64,000 bases of DNA from Reticulitermes lucifugus (Eukaryota; Arthropoda; Insecta; Blattodea; Rhinotermitidae): the NCBI GenBank assembly GCA_026260175.1, contig JAKCWW010000419.1, forward strand, positions 43,904-107,903. The letters run 5' to 3'. The translations under genes were made by a program, and so were the position numbers. This document shows positions 11,797 to 24,420 of this stretch, piece by piece. The stretch's first letter is position 1. Every line of letters starts with the position of its first letter. The notes below the pieces were generated by a model. The model saw nothing but the letters and a program-made list of their open reading frames with translations. It had not been told where the DNA came from and did not search any database.

Positions 11797-14700
11797 TCAG
11801 TCTATGTTCTTCTCTTATCGCGACAGACCAAGTTTCACACTCAAATAAAGCAACATGCAGTATTAACACTCCATTAAAAAGCCTATCTAGGTCTTACCAC
11901 CAAAATTTATCTGTTGTCCGACAGAAAGTGTTGTGTACAGTATTATGTTAGACACTGTTGACTGTCTCAAATACTCATATTTTACAAGCATGACCTTTTG
12001 GAAAGTGGTTCTACTGCAGCCTCTAGGTGACCGTTACTCTGCGGATGTTACTTTTTCTTAACCTTAGTGGCTACGGCTGGTACTTTAACACACTCATTTT
12101 GTTATTATTCCTTTTTAATGTTACTACTAGCCCTAGGCTTGCGATTGGTCGAAAAGTATGTGGAGTGGAATCGGGAGCGATTGGATTGAAATATACTCGT
12201 ATCACCTACAGAAATACTGTCGCTCCTCAGCTCAGTACCAAGATGGCAAAAAAAAACCCCTCGAGAGACCGCAAAATAATACTCCAACCAAACAACGGGG
12301 AAGACTTCTAGACGGAAGGAGCATTGCGGGGAATGGCGTTTATTACTTCACCCAAAAGTTCTAAATTTCTCTTATCAATGTAGGTACCTCAAGAGAAGTC
12401 AGATGAAAGACTGGAGGATCATAACTGGGGCAAAGGACATCTGTCCTCCTTTCCGAACCCACGCATTAAGCGTATGCATCACAACACGGCTTAATGTAGT
12501 GGTCGAATTCGCTCGCGTTTATTCAATGTATTCCGTTACGACCATTACGTGTCGCAGACCGCCATATGTGTCGGATTTTACGATAGCGATTCGCTAAATT
12601 ACGGTTCACAGCACCAATCGCGGTACACACACCGACTTACGCAAACAGTCCCGTTGCGGAAGGTCCGGCTCAAGTCGGGGTCGAGTGTACATGTGGTAAA
12701 CTATACACGTACATACAAGAGATTCCAGCTGAAATCCAAACCCCAACTCACTGGAACCAGATCAGCCGCAGCATGGCCGCCTGCCACCTGTGTTATCGCC
12801 CAGCAGTATTCTTCCGCAACCTCCTATGACTGCGCTTTTAGGCCCATAAAAAATAAGGCGCTTCTTTCAAAAGTGGTATTCCATTTTTTAATTTTTAAAA
12901 ATTGTTTCAGTCTGAAATTGCGTAGCTTGAATTTGCATAACTCGAAAAGTGCCTGTGCACAAAGTTTTTTATATTCTGTGACATCAAACTCTTTAAATTG
13001 GCCTAAACATTTAGCGCAATTAGCTCGATCCTTTATGTTAGAACGTAAAATATTTTTGTAAAATGGTCACTTTCTGCTAAAATCTACAAAGTCCTATTCG
13101 CGCTTCGCGTTAAGTGCATTTTATAACTGATTCCACTAAAAAGAAACAACAAATGTAATAAAAATTCGATCAGTAGTTTCGTAGGTGAAATACGCTGAGG
13201 GATAGATTGGCAGGCATGGCCTCCCTTCTGTGGGTTCATATTATTTATCTCATGCAAAACGCAGATAAAAATTGCAAATTCAATAAATATAACATGGCAG
13301 CCTTAAGAACTAACACAACGCATCGTCCAATGACAAACCTCAAACTACTCACTTAAGAAATCTGATGTCTTACCTTTTCAAGTAGGCCTATGCAGTCTTT
13401 GTTTCGGTGATTTTCGTCGAAACCCTGAACATGCTGGCCATTCTAAACGAAGAGGCGTATTAATATTTAAAGACGATAGAAGATAAACCGTCACTAAAAG
13501 TATATTCACGAATCTTCTGCGACGCTATCGTTCGAAATACGTACTTACGGCAGCTTGGGTACTTGAGGTTATAATATATTTAAATTATTTACGAAATTTA
13601 GACATAAACCAAAACTCTGAAGCTTTTCTTCAAGACACTGGGAAAACACGATCTGTAATTACGTTGTTCACGATCTAGCAGTTTACAATTCTGAAATACA
13701 TCAGTACAACAGACGGTGTCTCTAATATTCGTAAAATATGTGGCATGAGTGAAGACAAAAGACAGTAACCCGAAACGTCTTTTTATTGTGTAATCAAAAT
13801 CTCCAGCCTATAATGACGGGTGCACATTACTGCCGAAAACAGAAGTATTGTGCCCGCACGTGGGGCAATCCGCAACACAACAGCAATTCTCAAACTGCTT
13901 CAAGCCCAACACAAATTGTACTAATGCCCAGTTCAGTCTAACCCCAAACAATCTGCAGTAACATATTACGCAGTAAGTCACAACATATCTAAGCAAAGTC
14001 AAAGTAAGATCGCCAAACAGCTAATAAAACTAAAGTATCATGACACTGACAATTTTTGCCATACAGAGTGTAATGGAATATATCCCACCTGAAATGCAGT
14101 CCTGTGTAAACCAGCTAAGTTTAATGTAAGTTTTCAGCTACTAGTGCGTGAACAATATCGCAGTACTGGACAACACACCAGCAGGTAACGACGCGAAAAC
14201 TGGAAATTGTCTCTTTCCACCACTGCCCGTTCACTGTCGTCCAAACGAAAACTGTCAGAGGCGTTTTCTACTAGCAGTTGCTGTATGCAACCACTAACTA
14301 CATCAAACATAACTTCCCTCATACTTTATAATTTCTCCTTCGTTTATGCCGCTATGACAGAAGGGAAGTTCATCGTTGGCAGCATAACTACACGGTGCTC
14401 ACAAAAGAACCGATTGGTAATCTTATTCAATAAAAGTGCTTAATATTGAAATAAAACCCCCTTTCACTACTACTCATCACCTCCTTGTATGACTATCGGG
14501 TATATTTATCATAAGCTGATATTTTTGCTTCTTTCTCTAGAATTTCCTCGGGATTGATACGTTTCACGAATCCAATCCCATCTTCCGACAGCGTTCTCCC
14601 CATCCCTCAACCGTGTTTTATCTGCAAGGATGGACTGTATGGAATAAAAGTACATTTAATTTTAATAAGGTTTTGTATCATGGATGTTCCAAGGACTGAA

Positions 14701-14990
14701 TCAGCCAGTTAGCCCATAGCTATATGACAAGTAAATGGCCAACAGCGAATGACAATTTCGAGACGGTTGGCCCCGACCTTCTCCCCCCCCCCCAAGTGTG
14801 AGTTATGAAAGTATAGCTTAATCCACGGGTAAAAAATACCGGGCGCCAGGTCGCCGGGGCGACTAAATTCTGTACGGTGGCGCCTAATATTTGTGAGTCC
14901 TCAGTATGAAACTTGAGAGGGACGAAGTAAAGGGCAGTGGATAAGACTACAAAAAGAGGAGCTTTCTTATCTGCATTCCTCACCAAATAT
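11797..14990. other. Non-genic stretch
   Basis: No supported gene. The open frame at 12549-13061 (170 codons) shows no domain, signal peptide or splice context. The part from about 12880 to 13240 resembles decayed non-coding repeat also seen near 15480-15830. A C-run and GC-rich patch at 14785-14890 has the look of repeat sequence. Confidence 0.4.
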
Positions 14991-14994
14991 TATT

Positions 14995-15295
14995 CGGGTG
15001 ATCAAATCAAGAAGGATGAGATGGGCAGGGCACGTGGCATGTATGGGAAACAGGAGAGGTACCTACAGGGTTTTGGTGGGGGGGGGACCCGAGGGAAAGA
15101 AACCACTTGGAAGACGGGATGATAATATTAAATGGATCTTCAAGAATTCGGATGGGGAGCATGGACTAGATTGATCTGGATCAGGACAGGACTCTTGTGA
15201 TTGCGGCAATGAACTTTCGGCCTTCATAAAATGCGGGGAATTTCTTGACTAGCTGAGAACCTGTTAGCTTCTCAGGAAAGACTCTGTTGCATGGC
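14995..15295 (+). mobile_element. LINE 3' tail, plus strand copy
   Basis: The sequence starts with ATCAAATCAAGAAGGATGAG and reads through a 'MGRARGMYGK'-like segment, equivalent to the 'MKWVGRVTHMGENR' part of the copy at 3605-3962. It ends with the AGAACCTGTTAGCTTCTCAG motif that other copies carry inverted. A G-run of ten bases and frameshifts break the reading frame. Confidence 0.7.
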
Positions 15296-15912
15296 GTTAG
15301 TTAGTTAGTCAGTTAGCTTCAGTATGAAACTCGCTCCACGCCACCATCCTGGAGCCTAGAATTTTGAGGTGGCTCCCAGATTTTTTAAACATTTGAGCAT
15401 CAGTGGCTTAATCAAAATATTTTGATGACATGGGCACAAAAAAAGAACATCTGACTGAAACAAGCTTAAATATGTTATATGTAAAAATTCATAAACTGAA
15501 AGAATATTGGAAAGGTCTTATTCCACTTCGCGCTTTTCAAAAATGTTATTATTTCATCTTTTTTTGCGTTTTAAATTGCCTAACTTTGAATTTGCTTATC
15601 TAGTAAACGGCGATATATTTTAAATGCACGCAGATCTTCGTGCAAAATGTTATTTTTGTCCGATTTAAACCAAACATAAATTTGGTCAACAATTTTTTTT
15701 TTAAAACTCCCCCAGTATAAAATTTCACAAAAAGTTAGAAGACATAAAAAATATGACCGAGCTAGCAATCTTTTTCGCAATTGTTTTGCGTAAAGCGCCT
15801 AAAAACATAAAGCCAAGAAAGACAAGTGAGCGATAACAAAGTTAAGGATATTTTTACATTCCTGCTGTCCAATTTCACACTCTCAACCCATATTGCAGAC
15901 CTGTGAGGCAAC

Positions 15913-18900
15913 ATGTCCCACTTCTCAAGTTTGGTCACCATGGCCACCATAATGTTGCTGGTGGTGACACACAACTGCCGCTGTGAGAACGGAGTGCAAG
16001 AATTCAGGAAAAGAAAGACCCAGACACCAGGACTGTGGAGTGCTCTTGGCTGTATGATAACAGACGATGACATAACCAAGTGCGTGACGGACCGCACTAT
16101 GCACGGTATGTCTGTTACAGAACTTTACTCAATTCCACATAATCTCTGCTGATGATATTCCATTTTTCCAACGACCTGTTGTTGTAAAAACTAACAGGCT
16201 GAAAATTATCTTGTAATGGTGATATTCAAGTATAGCAGATGTCATTTTAGTCATCGTTGTATAACGTCAGCTCTGGACGCTGTGTCGACTGACGTGCGAA
16301 GACGGCACGTCTCATTAGCACATTTTTTCATAAAACACACTTTTCTAAAATCAACATATTAACAAGCAGTTCCGAGCAAACTCATGATGCCTATATTTCT
16401 ATTCCTTTTACTTTACTTTGTTTAGAACAAATTACTCAAGCAAATTCAGCCCCTCCCTCTCCATCACATTAATGACCAAGTACCAATTACAGTCCAACGA
16501 GCTTCAAAAAGTAAAACCAGTTAATAAAATGTTTTAAATGGGCTGCAAATAACTGAGTGTTTATGAGCGGTGACGCTACGACTCCTTATTGCTGCAACGT
16601 AGTAGGCCTAACAACAATCTGTGTTAGCATGATGCAGTCTCTACACTTTCTGTTTCTTAGTTCAGATTTCCACTGATATAAGATTGTCAAAAGGGTGGCG
16701 CAGTTGGTTGAGGCACTGCGCTACAAACCGGAACGTAGCGGGTTCGATTCCCGATGGTGTCACTGGAATTTTTCATTGACATAATCTTTCATCTTTAAAC
16801 TTTCCTGGGGGTAAAGGCGGCCGGTGCCGTACCACCTTCATGTGCCGAATGTCTAAAAACCTGGGAGCCTCGACCTCCTGGAGCCCTAAGGGCCTGTCAA
16901 GGCCTGTATGGGATTGCTTTACCTTTAAGATTGTTAAAATAGAATGCAGCAAATAGAAGGAAAAGTTTCAGATTGTTTCACCTGGAGGTCTTTGTTATTC
17001 TTAAAATCTACATCCCTTAACTTACCTCAGTAACTGGCTTGCTGAAATCATTTAAGGACTGTAAGTTGAGAGCAAAATGGGAGAATGTTATCATGACCTG
17101 TGATAAGGAAATGAGAACATCCGCAAAAAACGCGTAATAAATGAGGCAAATCTGACATCTGACTCTAGCGCTTTACGATACATCAATCGATTTGGCACAT
17201 GGAATATATTTTATATAAACATACAAATGTTGTTAAACAAGTAAGGTTCCCTAGGTCGTCATTACGTTAAACATAGCTCATTTATTCCACTAAAGTATCA
17301 TTGTTTTGCAACACAGTCATCGAGCCCTTTGATACACTTATCCAATCTTGGCACGAGTTTATAAAAAATACCGTTGCAGTAGACATCGGGTTCTTGCATT
17401 TGCAATTATCCACGTACAGCCATTTCCAATTACTCATTATTGCAGAATGTGCAATAAATGAGCAACAGTTAAAATTGCTATGCCTCCTTGTTTAATTTTC
17501 GAAAAATAGCTAAGGGAATCTACGGTTGTCATATTTGCCCGTCCGTCTGTCCACATTGGGCAACTCGTCTCCCACTGGTTGGATTTTCATGAAATTTTAC
17601 ATTGAGGATGTTTACTAAAATCGGTTGATCGAATTCAGTTTTTTACAAGTTACAAAAATAATACGCACTTTAAACGGAAACCTGTATAAATTTATGACTC
17701 ACTGAATTCTTCATTATTCTACATTACTGTAAAACACACTTTGAGTAATATGTTGTAGATGGACGTGGCATGTCTCTTTCTGGTGCTGTCCAAGACCTTC
17801 AGACACCACCAGAGAAAAACGTGTCACATCCATCTGCAACATATTACGCAGTGTGTCTCACAATAACGTACTTTTCAAATATTCAAGAATACACGTGGAT
17901 TAATGTCGAAGACAATCATCCTACAAGGTGTGCAGACATTTACCAAATCAAATACACGTTTCTAACATAAACAAGAACGACCCATCTAATCCACCAATCT
18001 CTTCGACAGAACGATAACCCTTTTGGAAGAAAAAATGTACAAAAAAGGGACCAAGGGACCATTACAAACAGATATTCACAGGTCGTCTCCCAACAAGTGC
18101 CTACATTCTTTCAATTTTTAACACTCTTTAACCTGTTTTACTGTATTTCCTTTACCCCAGTGTTTTAATTTTTTTTAACTTATACATTTGCAATTGTCCC
18201 TTCTTTATTCCCAAGGCAATTCACCTTTGTTATATATGTATTTTTTTATATAATAACATACCTCAATCCCAATACAACTGTAAATATACTTGTCTTTTCT
18301 TTCTTTTCGCCAGCCTGATCATGATCATGTTTTGTCAAAAAATTTAGCTGACCTGGAAACTAACTACATTGTTGTGTTTTGACTGGATTTATTCTGCGTT
18401 CTTTGAATTAACTGATTACGATATATTTAGCTGCAATTTTCATACATAGTAGACCACGAACAAAAAAAAGTATTTACTTTCGGTGCATTTTTTACATTCT
18501 CTGAATAATGTTATAATATGATATACAGATATGAAAGTAAATGTATGAAGAAAGCGTGAATTAGATGGAAGAGTAATTCTACGTACCTGACAGCAGTCAA
18601 ACACCCTAATATTAACTGAATGCAGCTGTCAAAGCATACCGATGGGGCATGTTATTATTTAACGAAGTTGTCAACTTCTAAGATTACATAGCGTCGATGA
18701 CAGATGAATCAATATGTAGCATTGGTGGAATCATGCTAAGAGGGGAAAACTCGACGTATTCGGAGAAAACTCTGTCCTAGTGCCACATTATCCACAACAA
18801 ATCTTATATCAGATGGGCTGGGATTGAACTCGGGCCTCTGCAGTTGCCCATTGAAAATTTAGTTTAATGTATTACAGTGTTCTGATCAGTGCTTCAACAA

Positions 18901-21032
18901 GAATGCACCAAAACACTAACGCTTTTTAATTATGTGTACTTTCAGTGCACCAATCAATTTATGCCATTTTAATACTGCATGTACACAACTTTGTTTTCCG
19001 TTGCAGATAGGAAAGATAAAGCAGATGAAAGCGATGAGGAATTAACTACTGCATCAGAAGATGACAATCCAGGATTCCTTGACTCTATTAGTGCTTTTGT
19101 AAATGATGGAATCTTCAGGATCTTCGAAGATGATGAAAAAGACAAAAAAGAAGAGACTAACTCTCATCATGGTGTAAAGGACCATCCTGATGCTTATGAC
19201 AGCCATGAAAATGAAGGGGAATATGATGATGATGACGACGACGACGACGATGATAAAGATGACGACGATGATAAAGATGATGATGACGATGATGATGACG
19301 ACGACGACGATGATGATAAAAATCACGATGATGACTATGATGATGATGATGATGAAGATGATGATTCTGATGAAGATTTGGATGATACACAAAATTTTGT
19401 GAATACATCCAACAGAACAAATTCAGTAGCTATAAAAAGAAAAAGTAAGAGAAGTGTGGAAGAAGGTGAGTAATGAAATTAATAACACTAATTATGCCAT
19501 ATATTATTTTGTATCGCAAACTATTTTTGTACAATGTGACATTTCTGACTAATTTTATAAAACTTTAAGGTCAGTGCAAATTACAATACTCATTGTTTTA
19601 GAATTTTACAGTTTCCCTCACAAACTTTAGTGTTGGTATGCCATAACAGATTTCACACAACTATGTTGAGTGGTTTGAGTAATGAAACACATAGACAGAT
19701 GATCAGGTAGACATTACCTTCCAGTTATGCAATTTCTTTATGCACAGAGTGCAAAGAACCATAAAAATGGAGAATTTTGGAATCAAATAAAGGTTTAAAG
19801 AAAGACCTAAGTGCATGGCAGGAGAGTCAAAAAAGTGAAGCTGCAGATGGCGAAAAGTTAATGTAAAACCTGCTTACAGTCATGTAATTAGTAAACTTAC
19901 TGTAAATTCTTAGACAGAAGTGTTCTATTCAGTTAAGTTGTCGGCTGTTAAAAGTACATCGTGGTGGTGGTAAATAAATGAATTATGAGTACGGAGTATG
20001 GTAGGAATGACACGGACAGGAAAATACCGAAGTACTGGGAGAAAAACCTGTCCCAGTGCCACTTCATCTGCCACAAGTCCAACATGGACTGCCCTGGGAT
20101 CGAACGTGGGTCACCAAAATGACAGGCCAGTCACTCTGCCTGAGCCATGGCATGGCCAGATGATCAATTCCAGATGGTTTTAATGAAGCATATTGCACTT
20201 ACAATTACTTGGTTTCTGGATTGTGTCCATTGTCTTCTACACAGAAATGAACATAAAATGATGGAGAAAGTACAGAAACCAAATGATCAGAAAATATGAT
20301 GGTGCTTCAACCTCATCAAACGTCTTTGTTTTGCTCTTTATACTCAACCCAGTTCTGCCCACAAAGTAATTCAGCAGTGAACAGAGATGAAGGGACAACT
20401 TCACACTGGCCATCTCAGTTCACAAGGAAGTAACTGCCAGTACTTATAAAAATAGGAGGTCGTTTGAGCCCATAGGTGTGAACACAAAAATTACTAATGG
20501 CTGTACTGTGGAAAAAAACTGGTTTCCTATCGTAGACATTCAATTTACTGCCTGAGCCTCACAGCTATGCCATTTAGCAAGCTTTTGTAAAACCACTTGA
20601 ATTTAAGAATTAATTTCAGTTTATTTTATTAATAAGTTCTGTCTATTGAATTCTATAGGTGAAGAGAGTCGAAGAAGGAGGAGGAAGGGAGACAAGATGA
20701 TGAAGCTCATGATGCTGGGCATGATGCTCAAATCCAAGCTGAGTACATTCATGATGGTGTTTGGAGCTTTGCTGCAGCTCAAGTTCCTTGCTCTCTCGAT
20801 ACTAAATCTGATAATTGGGATTGTGCGCTTGTACCTGGACCTCACAAAGAAGAAAGAGCCACAAAAAGTAATCTATTATGAGCAGGCTCACCACCAACAT
20901 GTTTACGATCAGCAGCATGAAGACAAGGGATGGCTAGGAGGCTGGCTCTCCAAGAAAGATGATGTTATGCAACGTGACATCAATGGAGATCCACATGTCA
21001 TAGCCTACAGTGGCCAGAAACCATCAACATAA
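15913..21032 (+). CDS. Osiris-family (DUF1676) protein with Asp-rich insert, three coding exons
   Basis: The spliced exons are 15913-16105, 19007-19465 and 20659-21032. Donors are G|GTATGT and AAG|GTGAGT; acceptors are TTGCAG and CTATAG. Phases join cleanly (1/1, then 1/1), giving 341 aa. Residues 1-24 form a signal peptide (MSHFSSLVTMATIMLLVVTH, then NCRC). Cys47 and Cys57 sit in 'LGCMITDDDITKCVTDR', like the two-Cys region of Osiris proteins. Residues 66-217 are acidic, with long Asp runs and a few Lys and His. Residues 222-283 run from RRRRRKGDKMMKLMMLG through a hydrophobic helix (about 245-273) to LYLDLTKKK, matching the basic-plus-hydrophobic core of DUF1676. The C-terminal 'HVIAYSGQ' resembles the Osiris Ala-Tyr motif. 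Osiris proteins are insect-specific, enter the secretory/endosomal route and are tied to cuticle formation. The Asp tract is atypical. The exact Osiris orthologue is not assigned, and a 5' non-coding exon is likely because CATATTGCAG precedes the start at 15889-15898. Confidence 0.8.
16690..16926 (+). mobile_element. tRNA-derived SINE, family B, copy 1
   Basis: The head GGGTGGCGCAGTTGGTTGAG has an A-box, and GGGTTCGATTCC is a B-box. The body includes CTGGGGGTAAAGGCGGCCGG and the 3' end TTTACCTTT. The copy at 47276-47586 shares head, middle and tail. The tRNA-like head is not a free tRNA gene because the SINE body follows directly. Confidence 0.82.
17518..17760 (+). repeat. Dispersed non-coding repeat, CCGTCTGTCC type
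   Basis: It contains CGTCCGTCTGTCC, then CTCGTCTCCCACTGG and GGATTTTCATGAAATTT. The block at 40765-41060 has the same order of motifs. No protein is encoded. The element class is unknown to me. Confidence 0.6.
18725..18865 (-). mobile_element. SINE family D fragment, antisense in intron 1
   Basis: Read on the minus strand it has GAGGCCCGAGTTCAATCCCA (B-box region), then GTTGTGGATAATGTGGCACT and AGAGTTTTCTCCG. These parts match the intact copy at 45634-45913. The head is truncated. Confidence 0.7.
19222..19380 (+). repeat. GAY trinucleotide tract coding poly-Asp
   Basis: Within Osiris exon 2, GAT and GAC codons alternate over about 50 codons, broken by some AAA, GAA and CAC. The mixed codons (GAT/GAC) show it is not a fresh pure repeat expansion. 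The reverse strand gives spurious His/Ile-rich open frames, which are shadows. Confidence 0.85.
19994..20165 (-). mobile_element. SINE family D copy, antisense in Osiris intron 2
   Basis: The minus strand starts GCCATGCCATGGCTCAGGCA, carries a degraded B-box (CACGTTCGATCCC), then GGACTTGTGGCAGATGAAGT, and ends in the CGGTATTTTCC region. It is the same family as 45634-45913. It lies in intron 2 (19466-20658), which otherwise shows nothing coding. Confidence 0.75.
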
Positions 21033-21490
21033 CACAAGTGTATGGCATATGTGTCTAAATTGTAATGTTTCTTAATTGACCACAGCCTGCCAGTTGGTCA
21101 GTCTAAGTACAGCAATGACAGGTGCACTTACTCTGCCCTATCTTTCAGAATGTACAAAGTCCCTCTTTTATCATTTCCCTGAGCACAGCTGCTTTAGTCT
21201 GCATTCACCAGGACATCTCATGACAGCTATAGTGTACCAGATAATAACAAAAGAGACATTCCCTATAATGGATGAAATACAGTGAAAGTCAGTTTATTTA
21301 AAATTCTGTTTTCTCCAGCCCTTATTTTAGTCATTTTTCATTACAGTTTTAAGGCAAATGTCTCACATATGAAGAGACTTCCTAACTGACTTTGCTTACA
21401 ACACAAGTTTCTGATTCACATATATGTACATGTTATGCTCTTACGTTCATTAAGATGTTAGGTAAATAAAGCCCTTATTTTTCAAATATG
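21033..21490 (+). terminator. Osiris gene 3' UTR with poly(A) signal
   Basis: The sequence after the TAA stop runs to an AATAAA hexamer at 21465-21470, followed by T-rich sequence. No earlier AATAAA lies between, so a 3' UTR of about 450 bases is likely. The cleavage site itself is inferred. Confidence 0.55.
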
Positions 21491-23785
21491 CCAAATTTTA
21501 TGAGTCACAAAAAAAGAATTTCAAGCTTCATCTCCAATAGTTTGAGCTTCAGTACCATTCTAGTTTTGTGGACACCCTGACAGATCAAGAATGAAAAATC
21601 ATGTGTGTAGTTTCAGTTGCTTGTAGGAACGGAACACGTTACGAGTTAAATAATATATAAATTAACACTGACACTGGGCTAGAAGTTCAAATTGCCAATT
21701 TACTACTTGAAATAGAAAGTTCTAATTACCTGTTTCTGTGCCAAATTTACTGTAAATGCTTACATCGCTGTAGAGATGCCAGTATAAATTACACAAGTAC
21801 TAAATATGCACTCGTTTGACCTCTTGTGTGTGTAATTTCTGCTTGTATAGACAAGCTGAAAATTTATATATAACCTCAAAATTTCACATTATATAATGTT
21901 CAACACTTTCAACACACATAAAAACGATTAGTCTGTAGATACAGTTAAGATCTATAGGAATGCAAAATCAAACACAGCTAACTAAAACTGAAATATCATT
22001 CCTCATGAAATATGGAATAAGCTAAAACTTGCATTTTCATCATCAGAAACTTTAATTGTAGTTTAGAGCACACTTTCTGCTCTGACATCTCTGATTAATC
22101 TACACAAGTTGTTGCAAATGTCCTTAGCTTTGTTAAAGAAGAATTCACAGGAAAAACGACTGCAAACACAAACTGAAATAACGGTGCCCGCACACCAAAT
22201 GATTAATTGCATTACTGATATTTATATAAAAGCATCACTTATCTTTCCAAATTAAAAATGGAACGTTAATTATGCTTTTTTTTTTTTTAAATTTGAACTC
22301 TTACTCGTTCCAGTTTATTTGGAAGGAAGTGTTTTGTGTGCTTCATATTGCCATTTGCCAATAGCTTGATCACTAGCAGTGCTAGCTACGCACTAGAAAC
22401 TTTTATCATCACAGTGCATGAAAATGAGGATGTTCTGCCCAGCAACTGACCAAAAATCTTCTTATCCATTCTACTGCTTCGCTCTGCCCTCTTCATATTA
22501 AATTATTTAAACACAAATGTAATTAAGAAAAAAACAGCATATTTTATTACTCTACTAGACTCGTTCAGAGTGACCATTTGAATGTACTACGCTTTGTAAC
22601 TTAAAACACTGTTACATTAGACTAAGAAGAATACTGCACATGTTATTTGTAATCCCTGGCCTCTAAATTAATTGTCATTTTTCCATACATGACAAGTGAT
22701 AATACTGTAGGCCTATTATCCAATATAAAAATTCTGTAATTTTTGCTTCACTCCGTGCCAAACACCATTTTCCACAATGAATGACACCAAAAATTTGTTT
22801 CGTGTTCCTGTGCAAACAGAAACTAAAAATGTTATGCCTTTTAATGCAGTCATTTAAAGGAAGGTGTGGTATTTGTTTCCTACTGTCTTTCACACAAAAC
22901 TGACTAATAATGCACTACATATTGTGCTTACTGTAAAGTGACTATACAACATTATACTTGTATTCATTAGGATGTTCTAGGGTTAAGGCACAAGTCTTTT
23001 GTGCAGATCTCCAGTTTCCTGATCAGCATCCCAACTTCTGACAATGTCAGAACTTCATGCATGACAAGTAGGACGTAACTGTTTCAGACATCACACTAAA
23101 CTGTATGTCCCCTCTTTTACCCATCTATAACTTAAGTACATCCTCTCACCAAGAGCATAAGAATATTGATCCTTTCTACTGCTGTAGCCACATGGATAGA
23201 GGCAGGAGAGTCAAAATTCTAGAGGCTTAAGCCACAGCAACATTTTTATCATGCAATCCTGATAGCAGTAAGTGGAGCAACTAACAGCTATTCTATATGT
23301 AATACTGTACCATAAGTTTATTCATTAACTTATTTTTAATTTATTTGTTTATTTATATTTTAATCCATTTTATTTACTGTAATATTATTATAAACCTAAA
23401 ATTAATCATTGTTTATTTACAGTTATTCAATGCACATATTTGTTGCAATGTGGTGTTATGTAACTCTCAATTACAAAATGCAAAACATAAAATATACAAA
23501 AGCAATTCTTGTGTTCATAATGTATATGGTTATAATTGATTTCTTTTAAAGCAAATGCATAACAGGACAGTATATAACAGCATCAGACACACTCTTTGCT
23601 GCATTAATATTTCAATTCATTAATAACTACTGTTGTATCTAACCTAATAAATATAATGATCTAAGTGCAATAAAGTACAAGGTCTTCGTAGAATGGCTAT
23701 TTCTCATTTTAAATAATTCTTATAAAAAATCACACAAGTAAAATTTACAATTACAACAGTAAACCAGTGATCAGCTACAAGAAGG
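21491..23785. other. Non-genic stretch
   Basis: AT-rich, with no exon-like frames or recognisable repeats. The open frame at 22675-22893 on the minus strand has no motifs. TTTA/TTTAT-rich sequence lies near 23325-23370. Confidence 0.4.
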
Positions 23786-23789
23786 TTAG

Positions 23790-24420
23790 GAGTGGTGGTC
23801 TACTTGTTAAAAATGTCCATGACTGACCATGACGTTATTCCAGAACCTGTTCAATATGTCCTCCATCAACCTCAACAGGATGGCTCATCTTCACAGCGAA
23901 ATTTTGCGCTCTCAGTCCCAAAACATTGGTACTACTATTTTTGGTGAATGAATATTTCACTTTTCAGATTTTCTGATACTTTGAGGATGATTATTGTGAC
24001 ATGATCCTTAAAAAAGCCTCATAAAATGTAACCACATGGATTATTGTCAAGAGAGTATGGTGGCCAAGACCAGCCAGATCTGAAATGTCCAGGGAGGCAG
24101 TCTGAAATATCTACAGACACGAGTGTTTAAAAAGTCCACAACTGTATTAGCAATGTGTGTGTATGTGTGTGTGTGTGTGTGAGGGGTAGAGGGGTGGGCA
24201 TGATGCTTCAGCTTGTTGGAAAAAACATTTAAGTGCAGTCACAACCCATTCCTAGGAATAAGGGAATAAAGTCCTTTTCCAGAAGTACCCAGTACTGTTC
24301 AGATTTCACACTCCTCCAGAAATATTAGGCCCACAATAACAAATGTGCCCAAATCACACCAAACTGTTTAATTTGCTGGGTAAGTGGAATACTTTCATGG
24401 AGGTTTGGATTTTCTCTTCC
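23790..24420 (-). mobile_element. DDE transposase relic (mariner/IS630-like)
   Basis: On the minus strand one reads a 'WPPYSLDNNPCGYILWGFFK' stretch near 24070-24010. It corresponds to the 'WPPRSPDLTPxDFFLWG' block typical of many insect mariner-like transposases, which holds the last catalytic region. Further on, a 'HPVEVDGGHIEQVL' stretch matches the usual C-terminus. Upstream (about 24410-24230) a decayed region resembles the 'GPYFFE...RY' part. Stops and frameshifts are many, so it is inactive. Confidence 0.6.
24143..24182. repeat. (GT)n-rich microsatellite
   Basis: GTGTGTGT run inside the transposase relic region, read directly. Confidence 0.8.

Larger units (their letters stand above)
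16106..19006 (+). other. Osiris gene intron 1
   Basis: A 2.9-kb GT-AG intron. It contains a SINE at 16690-16926 (sense), a diffuse repeat at 17518-17760 and an antisense SINE at 18725-18865. No coding sequence is seen inside. Confidence 0.7.

Noticed and set aside
12549-13061. 170-codon plus-strand ORF as a gene
   Set aside because: No domain, no signal peptide, no start or splice context, and part overlaps a decayed non-coding repeat.
16690-16762. Possible functional tRNA gene
   Set aside because: The tRNA-like head has A and B boxes but is followed by a SINE body shared with another locus, and the cloverleaf does not fold fully by eye. The same holds for the heads at 42371, 45634 and 52986.
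19054-19420. Minus-strand and alternate-frame Ile-, His- and Met-rich open frames
   Set aside because: They are shadows of the GAY triplet tract in the Osiris exon; the Asp frame alone has matching splice phases and flanking DUF1676-like sequence.
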